Notes under the pieces: model-generated | Told to the model about the DNA's origin: nothing | What the model saw: only the letters and a program-made list of their open reading frames with translations | Databases searched by the model: none | Part shown: piece after piece, positions 1 through 7,681 of the stretch | Layout of the letters: each line of letters begins with the position of its first letter | Numbering within the stretch: position 1 is the first letter of the stretch | Position numbers and translations under genes: made by a program | Virus record (IMG/VR): IMGVR_UViG_3300044911_000600 | Coordinates: 1 to 26,338 of that record | DNA: 26,338 bases | From: a virus | Direction: 5' to 3' (one strand)

Positions 1-2
1 TC

Positions 3-650
3 ACCTTCAACAGCAGTAACACACCATCCGGGGCGTACACAGGTTTCGTCTTCACTAACGGTAATGAAGGCGTAGATACGCCGTATGACAGCCTCACGGT
101 GGAGTATGACTCGCTAACTGTTGCGTATGCGTTCGATGCCATCTCTGGGACATACATCCCGTTCAACGATATCGGTGTGGAGTACGGGACAGAGACTCTC
201 CATAACCGCGTGGTGATCGGGCGAGAGGGCAGCGCGACGACCGCAGCAGCAGATGACACGGTAAGCCAAGCGGCGTTTGGTATCTCCACGTTGTCCCGGA
301 CTGGGCTGCTGTTCGCCTCTGACGATCAGTTGGCACCGATGGCGGAATACCTAGTGAACCGTTACGGGACGCCGCAAGTTCGTATCCGTAGCGTCGGAGT
401 GGATGTGGGTAACAGCCCGGATAAGAGTGGGCTGCTTGGACTGGACTTCGGGGATGTGGTCCGCGTCAGGTTCACGCCAAACGGTATCGGTGCCCCTATC
501 GACCAGTACCTAACGATTGAGGGTATCTCACACGAGGTATCCCCATCACGGCATCAAATGACATTCCAGTTCGAGCGGATCACCTACTTCCCATTCGAAC
601 TGGATTCGACCGACTACGGTATTCTGAACACGAACGTTCTGGGATTGTGA
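3..650 (+). CDS. Minor (distal) tail protein, C-terminal part; gene enters from the left edge
   Basis: The reading frame is open from base 3 with no start needed, so the gene begins before the window; the stop is at 648-650. The visible 215 residues end in a domain resembling the C-termini of siphophage minor tail proteins: a run around LDFGDVVRVRF, then YLTIEGISHEV and a final FQFERI-type strand. In such phages this kind of protein sits at the baseplate or tail tip. Six bases separate it from the next structural gene, which fits a tail-tip operon. The tail assignment rests on the C-terminal motif and position; the exact role is unknown. Confidence 0.6.
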   Translation, partial: TFNSSNTPSGAYTGFVFTNGNEGVDTPYDSLTVEYDSLTVAYAFDAISGTYIPFNDIGVEYGTETLHNRVVIGREGSATTAAADDTVSQAAFGISTLSRTGLLFASDDQLAPMAEYLVNRYGTPQVRIRSVGVDVGNSPDKSGLLGLDFGDVVRVRFTPNGIGAPIDQYLTIEGISHEVSPSRHQMTFQFERITYFPFELDSTDYGILNTNVLGL

Positions 651-656
651 GGACTC

Positions 657-1181
657 ATGGCTGGCGCGGGTAGAAAGACGTTTGTCGCGGGTGACGTACT
701 CACCGCGTCTGACGTTAACTCGTATCTGATGGATCAGGCGGTGATGCGGTTTGCTACGGCATCGGCTAGGTCTAGCGCGTTGCCCTCACCGTCTGAGGGA
801 ATGGTCGCCTACCTAGACTCCACTAATGCGGTGGAGGTCTATGACGGTTCATCTTGGGTGAATGTTGCGGGTGACGAAATACCCTTTTCTCAATATGCGA
901 CGCGCGTTATCGCTCCGCTTGGATTCTCATTTGGTCCGGGCGATGGGATTACTACGGCGGCTACCATCACATTCCCCACCGGGCGGTTTAGTGTGGCGCC
1001 TATTTGCTTCACAACTCCGATTAGTAATGCTGCGGGTTCGTATCGCTTGATGTACACGCCTGACCCTAGCGCGTCAGCGGTAACGGTTTATGTGACGAAC
1101 GCTAACATTTCGGCGTCAGTTGCAAGCGTGGCGTTCGCGCTCACGGCGATTCAGATGACATCAGGGAGTGCGGCAGGATGA
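657..1181 (+). CDS. Small tail fibre/tip structural protein
   Basis: 174 residues. The N-terminus (KTFVAGDVLTASDVNSYLMD, then an ALPSPSEGMVAYLDS stretch and YDGSSWVNV) matches a pattern very common in small phage tail-fibre or tip proteins: a short attachment segment followed by a beta-rich region. The C-terminal half is Ala/Thr/Val-rich and beta-like, with no enzymatic motif. The gene sits six bases after a tail protein, and its stop TGA overlaps the next ATG (ATGA at 1178-1181), indicating translational coupling. It is probably a virion component. The receptor-binding role usual for this gene position is inferred. Confidence 0.6.
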   Translation: MAGAGRKTFVAGDVLTASDVNSYLMDQAVMRFATASARSSALPSPSEGMVAYLDSTNAVEVYDGSSWVNVAGDEIPFSQYATRVIAPLGFSFGPGDGITTAATITFPTGRFSVAPICFTTPISNAAGSYRLMYTPDPSASAVTVYVTNANISASVASVAFALTAIQMTSGSAAG

Positions 1182-1357
1182 GCGAACCTACACCCTCATA
1201 TGACCATGTGGCAGAGTGTTCTAGTCTGTGCTTGCGTCCACCATGCCCGAACGAGGGGATTGTCTACGATGTTCCGTCATTGGACGGGCGTATCTCGCAG
1301 ATGATTTGCGGAACGTGCGGCGTTAACTTTACTACTAACGTTGTTCCGAAGGAGTAG
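1178..1357 (+). CDS. Small Cys-rich protein, possible zinc-binding
   Basis: A 59-residue reading frame starting with an ATG that overlaps the previous stop (ATGA). The protein has five cysteines: C14, C18 and C23 near the N-terminus, and a CGTC pair (C47, C50) near the C-terminus followed by a GVNFTTN segment. The final CxxC looks like half of a zinc ribbon. The gene is fully flanked by tail genes with a 3-base gap downstream, so it is almost certainly translated. Function is not recognised; a small metal-stabilised accessory or structural protein is possible. Confidence 0.55.
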   Translation: MSEPTPSYDHVAECSSLCLRPPCPNEGIVYDVPSLDGRISQMICGTCGVNFTTNVVPKE

Positions 1358-1360
1358 ACC

Positions 1361-1840
1361 GTGGCAGGCACAAGCAACTACCCCGGTGCGCTAGACAACT
1401 TCGCAGAAGCATCCCCGACAAACCTGGGGGATGAAGACAGTACAGGGCGTACCCATAGTGAGCGCCACGACGACGTAGAAGCCGCTATGGAAGCCGTGCA
1501 AGGCGAGTTGGGCACGAATCCCGCAGGTTCCGCGTCTACCGTTTCTGCTCGCTTGGATGATGTTGACACTACCGTTAGCAACTTGATTTCCGCGTCAGCA
1601 GTCACGGCTTCCCTATCTGCAATTCAGTCAGATGTGGACTCTAAGATTGCCGCTTCCGCTTTCATCGCAGCAGGCGATTTGCTTGTCGGCGCTGGTTCCG
1701 CATCTGTGGGTACGCTAGCGATTGGCAGTAACTCTACGGTTCTCACGGTAGACACAAGTGAACCGTTTAAGGTGAAGTGGGCACCCCCGGCGACGATAGA
1801 AGATACTACGATTAGCCCGCTTTTGTTGATGGGAGCATGA
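1361..1840 (+). CDS. Tail fibre-type structural protein
   Basis: 159 residues from a GTG start (GTG GCA GGC) three bases after the previous stop. The N-terminal half contains the pattern THSERHDDVEAAMEAVQGEL followed by GTNPAGS and a TVSARLDDVD segment, seen repeatedly in small phage tail proteins; the heptad-like Ala/Val/Leu spacing suggests a short coiled coil before a beta-rich C-terminal part. It has no catalytic motif. Its position in a run of tail-tip genes supports a virion role. The next gene starts four bases downstream. Confidence 0.6.
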   Translation: MAGTSNYPGALDNFAEASPTNLGDEDSTGRTHSERHDDVEAAMEAVQGELGTNPAGSASTVSARLDDVDTTVSNLISASAVTASLSAIQSDVDSKIAASAFIAAGDLLVGAGSASVGTLAIGSNSTVLTVDTSEPFKVKWAPPATIEDTTISPLLLMGA

Positions 1841-1843
1841 CTC

Positions 1844-2173
1844 ATGTCTATTAACTACAAAGTGTTGGGCCAATCTGCCCCGTCTGCGACAACGCCTGAC
1901 ACCCTTTACACGGTGCCTTCCGCAACTGAGACTATCGTTTCCACTCTGTTCGTTTGTAATCGCGGGGCTACTGCCGGAACGTTCCGTATCTCTGTGCGAC
2001 CAAACGGCGCTACGCAAGCCGATGAGCATTACATCGCTTACGATATTTCTATCGACGCTAACGCGACTATCCCGTTCACGACTGGTATCACTATCGACGC
2101 GGCAGATGTTTTAACTGTGTACGCGTCCACGGGTGATATGTCATTCTCTGCGTTTGGATCGGAGATTACCTGA
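1844..2173 (+). CDS. Small beta-rich tail/fibre protein
   Basis: 109 residues beginning MSINYKVLGQ. The sequence has alternating hydrophobic strands (DTLYTVPSATETIVSTLFVCN, a TFRISVRPNG segment, then ISIDANATIPF and ADVLTVYAS). This is the layout of a small beta-sandwich protein often found among fibre genes of phages from aquatic bacteria and actinobacteria. No enzyme motif is visible. The stop TGA shares one base with the next ATG (TGATG at 2171-2175), showing tight coupling to the glycine-rich protein that follows. Confidence 0.6.
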   Translation: MSINYKVLGQSAPSATTPDTLYTVPSATETIVSTLFVCNRGATAGTFRISVRPNGATQADEHYIAYDISIDANATIPFTTGITIDAADVLTVYASTGDMSFSAFGSEIT

Positions 2174-3444
2174 TGAGTATTGAGCAGATTCCTGCGCGTC
2201 AGGCGGCTGCTGGCGGTGCAGTTGTTTCATGGAATCCTGTTCCCGCTACAGGAACTTACGCCTTGCAGGATCCTCTGGACGCTGGGCTCTATCGTGTCGT
2301 AACGGATACTACGCAGAGTATCGCATCAGCAAGCGTTAAGATTCTAGGCTCATCCGGTTATCAGTTCGGTAGTATCGCTATTCGTGGTGGATTGGGTTAT
2401 GTCGCGGTCGCTGATACGGCAGCATCTTTCAGCGTTAACGCCGGAACGTTCCCTTTGCTTATCGGGTTTGAGAAGTTGGAAACATACGCGCTGCGTAGTG
2501 CCCCAACGAATGTTTCTGTCAATTACACTAGCGCATCCGCGCCCTACACGTTTACCGCGTCGTACACCGCTCCGTCTGGCGCAGCGAGTATCGGCATCTT
2601 TTGGCCTAACGGAACCTTCACGAACTACGGCGTTGCTAGCGGATCGTTCTCTGCTTCCCTTGTGGGCGTAACGCCTGTTAGCGGTTCGCCTGTGTCATTC
2701 GTCATTGCGGCTAGTGATACTAACGGAATCTTTGGTATCGGCGCTTCCGCATCTGAGCCGTTCCCGTATTATCTGTTTACGTCGTCTGGTACTTACACGC
2801 CTCCCCCTGGCAGTAGTTTCGCTGATGTGTGGGTTGCTGGCGGTGGCGGTGCTGGCGGCGGCGCGACTAGCAATTATTCGCGCGCTGGCGGTGGCGCTGC
2901 TGGCACCCTTGTCCATTCTGCGTCTGTTGCTACTAGTGCATCTGTATCCGTGACTATCGGCGCTGGTGGCACGGCGAACGCGAGCGGTAACGGTGGCACG
3001 GGCGGCGCGTCAAGTTTCGGCGGCGTATCCGCTAGTGGAGGTGTAGGCGGCGCGGTCAACGGTTCTAACGGTCTTAATGGTGAGGTAGGTAGCGGGGCGG
3101 GAGCGCCACCGAATCGCACAGGTGGCACGGCGACTATCGGTTTCGCGGGAGGTAACTCTAACTACGGTAGCGGTGGCGGCGGCGGCATGGGTGGCGCTGG
3201 CGCTAACGCAACGGGCGCATCCCCTAGTGGCACCGCCGGTGGCAGCGGATCGGTTGTTTCTGGCCTCACGATCTCTAGCGGAGGAAACGGGGCGAACAGG
3301 TGGAGTCCAACCGGGTCGCTTATCCAAGGTGGCGCTAATCCCGTCAGGGGCGGCGGCGGCGGTGGCGCGTCGAAGGGTACCGGGGCAAATGTCGCCGGAT
3401 CGAACGGCACCGATGGGATCGTTCTCGTCAAGGCATTGTTCTAG
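2173..3444 (+). CDS. Glycine-rich adhesin-like tail protein
   Basis: 423 residues. Residues about 1-110 are an unassigned beta-rich head, and about 111-195 look like an immunoglobulin/fibronectin-type beta sandwich (PTNVSVNYTSASAPYTFTAS and following). From about 200 onward is a typical glycine-rich domain: it opens with YLFTSSGTYTPPPGSSFADV, continues with long GGGG runs broken by Ala/Ser/Asn, and closes with a DGIVLVK strand. In other phages such domains form polyglycine-II sandwiches in tail-tip adhesins that bind host receptors. The fibre neighbourhood supports this. The receptor is unknown. The protein is a plausible substrate for the modification enzymes encoded downstream. Confidence 0.65.
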   Translation: MSIEQIPARQAAAGGAVVSWNPVPATGTYALQDPLDAGLYRVVTDTTQSIASASVKILGSSGYQFGSIAIRGGLGYVAVADTAASFSVNAGTFPLLIGFEKLETYALRSAPTNVSVNYTSASAPYTFTASYTAPSGAASIGIFWPNGTFTNYGVASGSFSASLVGVTPVSGSPVSFVIAASDTNGIFGIGASASEPFPYYLFTSSGTYTPPPGSSFADVWVAGGGGAGGGATSNYSRAGGGAAGTLVHSASVATSASVSVTIGAGGTANASGNGGTGGASSFGGVSASGGVGGAVNGSNGLNGEVGSGAGAPPNRTGGTATIGFAGGNSNYGSGGGGGMGGAGANATGASPSGTAGGSGSVVSGLTISSGGNGANRWSPTGSLIQGGANPVRGGGGGGASKGTGANVAGSNGTDGIVLVKALF

Positions 3445-3468
3445 TGAGTGAGTAGGTGACTATCCATT

Positions 3469-3780
3469 ATGGCTATTTATGCTATTCACGACGGTAGCAA
3501 CGTTGTTAATGTAGTCGTGGCAGATTCGTTAGAAAGCGCACAAGCCAATGCTGACGGCAATCTCCAAGTAGACGAAGTAACTGACGGCTTCGTCAGCGTA
3601 GGGTGGGAAGCGCACGACGGATACTGGCGTCCTCTTGCTACTTATCCTTCATGGGTTTGGAACGCTGATTCGCGCGAGTGGGAAGCGCCGATTCCAGAGC
3701 CGGAACCTACTGAGGAACTGCTGCATTATTGGGATGAAGATACCGTGTCGTGGGTCGCTTACGAAAGACCAGTAGGCTAA
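3469..3780 (+). CDS. Small Trp/Pro-rich fibre-associated protein
   Basis: 103 residues beginning MAIYAIHDGSNVVNVVVAD. It contains a WRPLATYPSWVWNADSREWE segment, a proline/glutamate spacer (PIPEPEPTEE), then a YWDEDTVSWV motif. Proteins with this Trp-rich pattern and acidic-proline linker recur beside fibre genes in phages of aquatic bacteria and resemble tail-fibre accessory or assembly proteins. A 24-base gap containing AGGTGA precedes the start. It is the last gene of the fibre run before the enzyme cassette. Function is inferred from context only. Confidence 0.5.
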   Translation: MAIYAIHDGSNVVNVVVADSLESAQANADGNLQVDEVTDGFVSVGWEAHDGYWRPLATYPSWVWNADSREWEAPIPEPEPTEELLHYWDEDTVSWVAYERPVG

Positions 3781-3790
3781 CTTAAGCGCC

Positions 3791-4615
3791 ATGAAGGTTC
3801 ACTTCATGGCTGGTATGCCACGTTCCGGCACGACGCTGCTTGCGTCTATTCTGAATCAGAATCCCGCCGTTTACTGTTCGCCCAATAGCCCTTTGTATGA
3901 GCATCTGCGAGATATTGACACGGCGAACTATGAGAGTTACCGCATGGGCGTGATGCAAGATTGTAAGCGCAGCCTGCTTAATGGAGCCATAGACAGTTTC
4001 TACAAACACAAAGATGCCGATGTGGTCATAGATAGGTCAAGGGTATGGGGCGTGCCCTACTACATGAGGTTGTTGCGTTATGCGCTAGGGATGAACAGCC
4101 CGAAGATACTTTGCCCGGTGCGACCATTAGCGGAAGTGGTCGCATCCTTCATCGTCAAAGCGCAGGCTAATCCCAATAACTTCATAGACCGAAGCATGAT
4201 GGAACAGGACTTTTTGCCCCTGTGGAGAAAGCCAATAAATGATGCGCGGGTGGATTGGTTGCTGAGTCCTAACAGCATGTTAGACACGGCGATACTGAGC
4301 GTGCATACGGCTCTAAGGTCTGAGGATAAGCATCTATTTCATGTGTTCTCCTATGACGATCTAGTCAGCAAGCCCGGTGGCACGATTAACGATATCTACG
4401 ATTTTCTCGGGCTTGACAGTTTCTCACATGATTACACGCGCATCGCTAACACGGAACCTTACGACGATATGAACGCGTTTGGCATCCCTGACCTTCATTT
4501 GGTGGATCACAAGATTCGCCCTAGTCAGGTGAAGCCGGAAAGTGTTCTATCGGAGTATGCGCTAGAGCGATGCGCTCTAGAAGATTTCTGGACGAGGAAA
4601 CTTGATGATAGATAA
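3791..4615 (+). CDS. Sulfotransferase family protein
   Basis: 274 residues. The N-terminus has the P-loop-like 5'-phosphosulfate-binding motif GMPRSGTTLLASIL (residues 8-21), with R11, S12, G13, T14 and T15 in the positions used to bind PAPS. IDRSRVWG (80-87) corresponds to the second conserved block, and CPVRPLAEVVASF (108-120) resembles the 3'-phosphate-binding motif, with R111 and S119. The family transfers sulfate from PAPS to hydroxyl or amino groups of carbohydrates, lipids or tyrosines. The acceptor cannot be read from sequence. The gene directly follows tail-fibre genes and overlaps a 2OG oxygenase by 11 bases. Composition is AT-richer than the head genes (27/60 G+C in row 3961-4020), suggesting separate acquisition. 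Confidence 0.8.
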   Translation: MKVHFMAGMPRSGTTLLASILNQNPAVYCSPNSPLYEHLRDIDTANYESYRMGVMQDCKRSLLNGAIDSFYKHKDADVVIDRSRVWGVPYYMRLLRYALGMNSPKILCPVRPLAEVVASFIVKAQANPNNFIDRSMMEQDFLPLWRKPINDARVDWLLSPNSMLDTAILSVHTALRSEDKHLFHVFSYDDLVSKPGGTINDIYDFLGLDSFSHDYTRIANTEPYDDMNAFGIPDLHLVDHKIRPSQVKPESVLSEYALERCALEDFWTRKLDDR

Positions 4616-5174
4616 CGACTTGTCGCTGGTGCAGCCGCTTTTAATGGCAGGCGCAATAGAAGTTTACGACAATGCGTTTGACCCGGATAGTGCGCTCTTT
4701 CGGCGTTTGATGGATAGCGAAACTTGGGAGCGTGCGAAGGTCGGAACTGACAATGTTGTATCTGAGGTACGCACTAGCAGTAACTACTTCCTGAGTTTGT
4801 CGTCGCTTTCTAACCCGGTAGATGTATTCATGTTTGGTCGCACGTTGTATGCCTACCTTAATGATTACGGTAAGCGATATGATGTTGCGTTCGCAGGCAT
4901 TGAGGATGTGTGCATTAACCGCTATGAACCGGGGCAAAGTTACCGCAAGCATAGCGATGCTGGTCCGGGCTACAATCGCGTGATCTCGGCTTTGGTTTAT
5001 CTTAACGATGTTGCATCCGGTGGCGAAACGGTATTCACGTTGTTTGATGAGGCTGTAACGCCTAGGGCTGGCAGGCTGGTTATCTTCCCGTCTAACTATG
5101 CGTATGCGCATGAGGCGCGACCCCCGGCTATGGGAATCAAGTATTCGTTAGCGGCGTGGGCGGTTTCCCTATGA
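4605..5174 (+). CDS. Prolyl-4-hydroxylase-like 2OG-Fe(II) oxygenase
   Basis: 189 residues from ATG 4605 (a TTG at 4602 is also in frame); GAGGAAA at 4594-4600 is the likely ribosome-binding site, inside the end of the sulfotransferase gene. The double-stranded beta-helix signature is clear: RYEPGQSYRKHSDAG gives the HxD pair (H116, D118), then LVYLN, GGETVF and PRAGRLVIFPS, with the distal histidine H169 and the 2-oxoglutarate-binding lysine K179 in GIKYSL. This is the P4Hc layout, whose members hydroxylate proline or other residues in proteins or small molecules using Fe(II), O2 and 2-oxoglutarate. All iron ligands are present, so it is probably active. The substrate is unknown; phage fibre protein is one candidate. 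Confidence 0.8.
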   Translation: MIDNDLSLVQPLLMAGAIEVYDNAFDPDSALFRRLMDSETWERAKVGTDNVVSEVRTSSNYFLSLSSLSNPVDVFMFGRTLYAYLNDYGKRYDVAFAGIEDVCINRYEPGQSYRKHSDAGPGYNRVISALVYLNDVASGGETVFTLFDEAVTPRAGRLVIFPSNYAYAHEARPPAMGIKYSLAAWAVSL

Positions 5175-5842
5175 GGATCGCTGTAGTCACTTCCTTGTTC
5201 GGTGCGTATGACCCGCTTTCCCCACCGCCTGCGGGATTCGATGACGCCGTGTGCGTAACGGATTCGGCAAACGGTATCCCTGACGGCTGGCGAACAGTAG
5301 CGCAAGAGGGCACGGATGATCCACGCCTAGACAGCAAGACCGCGAAGATGCAGCCGTGGCGTTACACGGACTGTGACGCGGCGATTTACCTTGACGCGAG
5401 CATCGAAGTAACTTCCCCAAATCTGCGCGCATGGGTAGAACCGCAACTAGCCGCTAATGATCTGGTTGTGTGGTCGCACCCGGAAGGTCGGACCTGTTAT
5501 CGGGATGAGGCGGCGGTCTGTTGGGACTGGCCTAAATACTCGGGGTATGACTTGCGCGGTCAGATCGCAGCGTATGAGGCAGACGGGATGCCTGCGGGTT
5601 GGGGCTTGTTCGCGTGCGGCATGATCGGCTGGCGATTCACAGACAAGGCTAAGGCGTTCGGGGACGCGTGGCTAGGGGAGCAACATAAATGGTCGTGCCA
5701 GGATCAAGTATCTTTACCTTACCTACTGTGGCGTGAGGGCAAGGCGTTCGGTATCTGGCCTGCGAACCAGTACCAGAATCCTCACATTCGGGTGAGGTGG
5801 GATCGGCGTGCCGTGGGCAACGGACCTACCGCAACACATTAG
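5171..5842 (+). CDS. DUF616-type (TOD1/MUCI70-like) glycosyltransferase-like protein
   Basis: 223 residues from ATG 5171, which overlaps the previous TGA (ATGA); an in-frame GTG at 5156 is less likely. The N-terminus MRIAVVTSLFGAYD is typical of the DUF616 glycosyltransferase-like family, followed by KTAKMQPWRYTDCDAAIYLD (residues 56-75) ending in the acidic YLDASIEV block. A second region near the C-terminus has CQDQVSLPYLLW. Family members have a GT-A-like fold; plant relatives act in cell-wall polysaccharide synthesis. Donor and acceptor are not predictable. Placement after a sulfotransferase and a P4H-like oxygenase suggests a shared modification pathway. Confidence 0.65.
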   Translation: MRIAVVTSLFGAYDPLSPPPAGFDDAVCVTDSANGIPDGWRTVAQEGTDDPRLDSKTAKMQPWRYTDCDAAIYLDASIEVTSPNLRAWVEPQLAANDLVVWSHPEGRTCYRDEAAVCWDWPKYSGYDLRGQIAAYEADGMPAGWGLFACGMIGWRFTDKAKAFGDAWLGEQHKWSCQDQVSLPYLLWREGKAFGIWPANQYQNPHIRVRWDRRAVGNGPTATH

Positions 5843-5851
5843 TGTCGGATT

Positions 5852-6022
5852 ATGGCCTACGTTTACATAGTTGCTAGCAAAGAAGATGCTTACGAGTCAG
5901 CCGTATTCTCCCGAAAGGGGGAAGCGATTGACTATGCCAAGATGATTCGGGCAGTAGCCGTGGATCAAGTGGAACTAAATAGCCCTAACTCTGAACGCGA
6001 GGTATGGAATATTAACGAATAG
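5852..6022 (+). CDS. Small hypothetical protein
   Basis: A 56-residue reading frame beginning MAYVYIVASKEDAYESAVFS and ending EVWNINE, too short for a 60-residue cutoff. A plausible alpha/beta mini-domain can be read (YVYIVA strand, EDAYESA and EAIDYAKMIR helices, then VDQVEL strand). No family is recognised. It is the last + strand gene before the opposing operon; its stop lies seven bases from the stop of the convergent - strand gene, with no terminator-like hairpin visible between them. Confidence 0.45.
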   Translation: MAYVYIVASKEDAYESAVFSRKGEAIDYAKMIRAVAVDQVELNSPNSEREVWNINE

Positions 6023-6029
6023 TCTTTAG

Positions 6030-6683
6030 TCAGCCCCACAGTAAATGGTCGGGGTGCTTATGCCCCCAATGATGCGCGCACAGGCTATCGGGGTGCGGCT
6101 TACCCCACGGCGTATCAGTCCACGGGTTGCAGTATCTAGCGGCCAGCACCGGGGTATCTGGGTACTGCTCCTCCTTTATGCGAGTGAGCAACTTGGGTCC
6201 GGTCTGCCAGTCGATAGATCGCGTCTCCGCTGCGATGTTGCCGGGGATCGCGTCGATAACGGAACGGATGAGCGGCTGCTGTGGGGCGCTTAGCATCCAA
6301 GCGTTAGAGATCAGCCAATCGTCAATCTCATTCGCGAGTAGCACATCGTAATCAAGGAACTCCTGCGGGATGGGTCGGAGTGGCTCCATGTCCGTGTTCA
6401 CGTACAGTCCGCCGAAAGAGTAGAGCAGTTCATATCCGAGCAGATCGGCTTGGGCTACCTGGATGATGCTGGCTTGCTTTGCTGCCCCAGCGATGGGCGT
6501 CCAGATATTTCCGCACTCATGAAATAGGTCTTCGTTGATGAGTTGCGGGACTGTTGCGTAGGTCCAGTCGATGAGGTGCCAATCGGGATTAAGATCGCGC
6601 CACTTCTCCCCGTACTCGACGTACTCTCTCGGCATTTCCCTCGGGCCGAACCATGCCCGGTGAATCAGTTTGGGGATCGCCAT
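6030..6683 (-). CDS. OCH1-like DXD sugar transferase
   Basis: 217 residues from the ATG at 6683 (reverse strand), chosen because it has an upstream GAGGG and gives the family-typical start MAIPKLIHRAWFG; a longer version to 6710 is possible. IPKLIHRAWFG opens the glycosyltransferase sugar-binding (DXD, PF04488) family, and QADLLGYELLYSFGGLYVNT (79-98) is its core. The metal-binding acids are D98 and E100 of NTDME. Such enzymes add mannose, galactose or related sugars to glycans. The start overlaps the end of the epimerase gene by 19 bases, making this the last gene of the - strand operon. Acceptor unknown. Confidence 0.75.
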   Translation of the reverse strand: MAIPKLIHRAWFGPREMPREYVEYGEKWRDLNPDWHLIDWTYATVPQLINEDLFHECGNIWTPIAGAAKQASIIQVAQADLLGYELLYSFGGLYVNTDMEPLRPIPQEFLDYDVLLANEIDDWLISNAWMLSAPQQPLIRSVIDAIPGNIAAETRSIDWQTGPKLLTRIKEEQYPDTPVLAARYCNPWTDTPWGKPHPDSLCAHHWGHKHPDHLLWG

Positions 6684-7681
6684 GCCACACCCTCGTTGTC
6701 TCTGTACCAATCGACCGTGCGCTTGATTCCTTCACTAAGAGGGATGAACTCTGTGTGATTCATGCCGATAGCCAACAGGGTAGTAACGTCAGCAGATACG
6801 ACGGTTCCCAACTGTCGTACGGTGCGGCGAACATCTGTAGGCCTCAGACCGGGATTGGCTCGGACCACGGCATCTTCGACGATACGGAGGTCATACTCGG
6901 TGCTGATGGGGCCACCGTGAGGCTCTCCGGCTCTCATAGGGACCGCTTCGATGATCGCCCCAGGTACGTTCCGCTGGACTTGCTCTGCGACCTTCAGGAC
7001 CGTCGTAGGCTCCGCATTGCCGACATCTACAGGATGGTCCGGGACGATGCCCTCGCTGGCCTTCTCCAATGCCTGCACGAACACGCTCGCTACATCAGTA
7101 ACAAATACGCAGTCGCTTACCTGAGTGCCGCCACCGTACAAGCGCATCGGGTCACCCGACAAGGCGGAGCATATGAATGAAGGCACGATCTTGCGTACCT
7201 TGCTGCTTCCGTACGGGGCAGGCGTCGACTGACGAGGACCGTATGCGTTCATCGGGCGCACGCTCGTTACTCTGAGGCCGCGATCTTCTCGGTACATATT
7301 CACGAACGCTTCTGCGGCTGACTTTGTAATGCAGTAGGTGCCCCGAGCGATATTTGCGTTACCTACTGCGGCGAACACGACGGGCAGATCGTAGCGGGAT
7401 GCTGATTCGAATACGTTGAGAGTGCCGATGATGTTGGTGTCTGCGGCGGGGAGAGGGTTGTCGATAGTCTCGACTGTCCCGAGGACGGCTGCCATGTGGA
7501 TGATTCCGTCTACGTGTGCAGCGAGTTCCTGAACTATGGTGGCGTCACGAACATCACCAAGCATCGAATCTGTGCCGCGACCCTTGTGGTCAAGGATGAG
7601 TGCTTCGTGGCCTCGGCGCTGTATCTCTTCAACGATGTATCCGCCGATGAAACCGTTACCTCCGGTGACTCCGATCTTCAC
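6665..7681 (-). CDS. NAD-dependent epimerase/dehydratase (extended SDR)
   Basis: 338 residues. The N-terminal nucleotide-binding loop GVTGGNGFIGG (GxxGxxG at G7, G10, G13) and the YxxxK active-site pair (Y116, K120 in GTYCITKSAAE) identify an extended short-chain dehydrogenase/reductase of the NDP-sugar epimerase/dehydratase type. VTSVRPMNAYGPRQ (about 136-150) is the usual substrate-pocket block. Members interconvert or dehydrate nucleotide sugars in the cytoplasm, supplying donors for glycosyltransferases. Its start overlaps the upstream GT2-like gene by four bases (ATGA) and its end overlaps the OCH1-like gene, so the three are probably co-translated and share a pathway. The exact sugar is not predictable. 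Confidence 0.8.
   Translation of the reverse strand: MKIGVTGGNGFIGGYIVEEIQRRGHEALILDHKGRGTDSMLGDVRDATIVQELAAHVDGIIHMAAVLGTVETIDNPLPAADTNIIGTLNVFESASRYDLPVVFAAVGNANIARGTYCITKSAAEAFVNMYREDRGLRVTSVRPMNAYGPRQSTPAPYGSSKVRKIVPSFICSALSGDPMRLYGGGTQVSDCVFVTDVASVFVQALEKASEGIVPDHPVDVGNAEPTTVLKVAEQVQRNVPGAIIEAVPMRAGEPHGGPISTEYDLRIVEDAVVRANPGLRPTDVRRTVRQLGTVVSADVTTLLAIGMNHTEFIPLSEGIKRTVDWYRDNEGVAWRSPN

Noticed and set aside
2821-3420. Possible tandem DNA repeat in the glycine-rich region
   Set aside because: The GGC/GGT codon runs follow from glycine content. No constant period or long exact DNA copies could be seen.
2874-3431. Proline-rich open frames on the - strand over the glycine-rich gene
   Set aside because: They are the reverse complement of glycine codons (GGC/GGT read as GCC/ACC/CCx) and do not represent genes.
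4641-5111. 156-codon - strand open frame opposite the 2OG oxygenase
   Set aside because: The + strand protein has all iron and 2-oxoglutarate ligands; the antisense frame is unmotivated.
6023-6029. Bidirectional terminator between the convergent genes
   Set aside because: Only seven bases separate the two stop codons, and no inverted repeat spans them.
6653-7180. 175-codon + strand open frame over the epimerase gene
   Set aside because: The - strand gene has the GxxGxxG and YxxxK motifs of an SDR enzyme. The + frame has no family signature or coupling.
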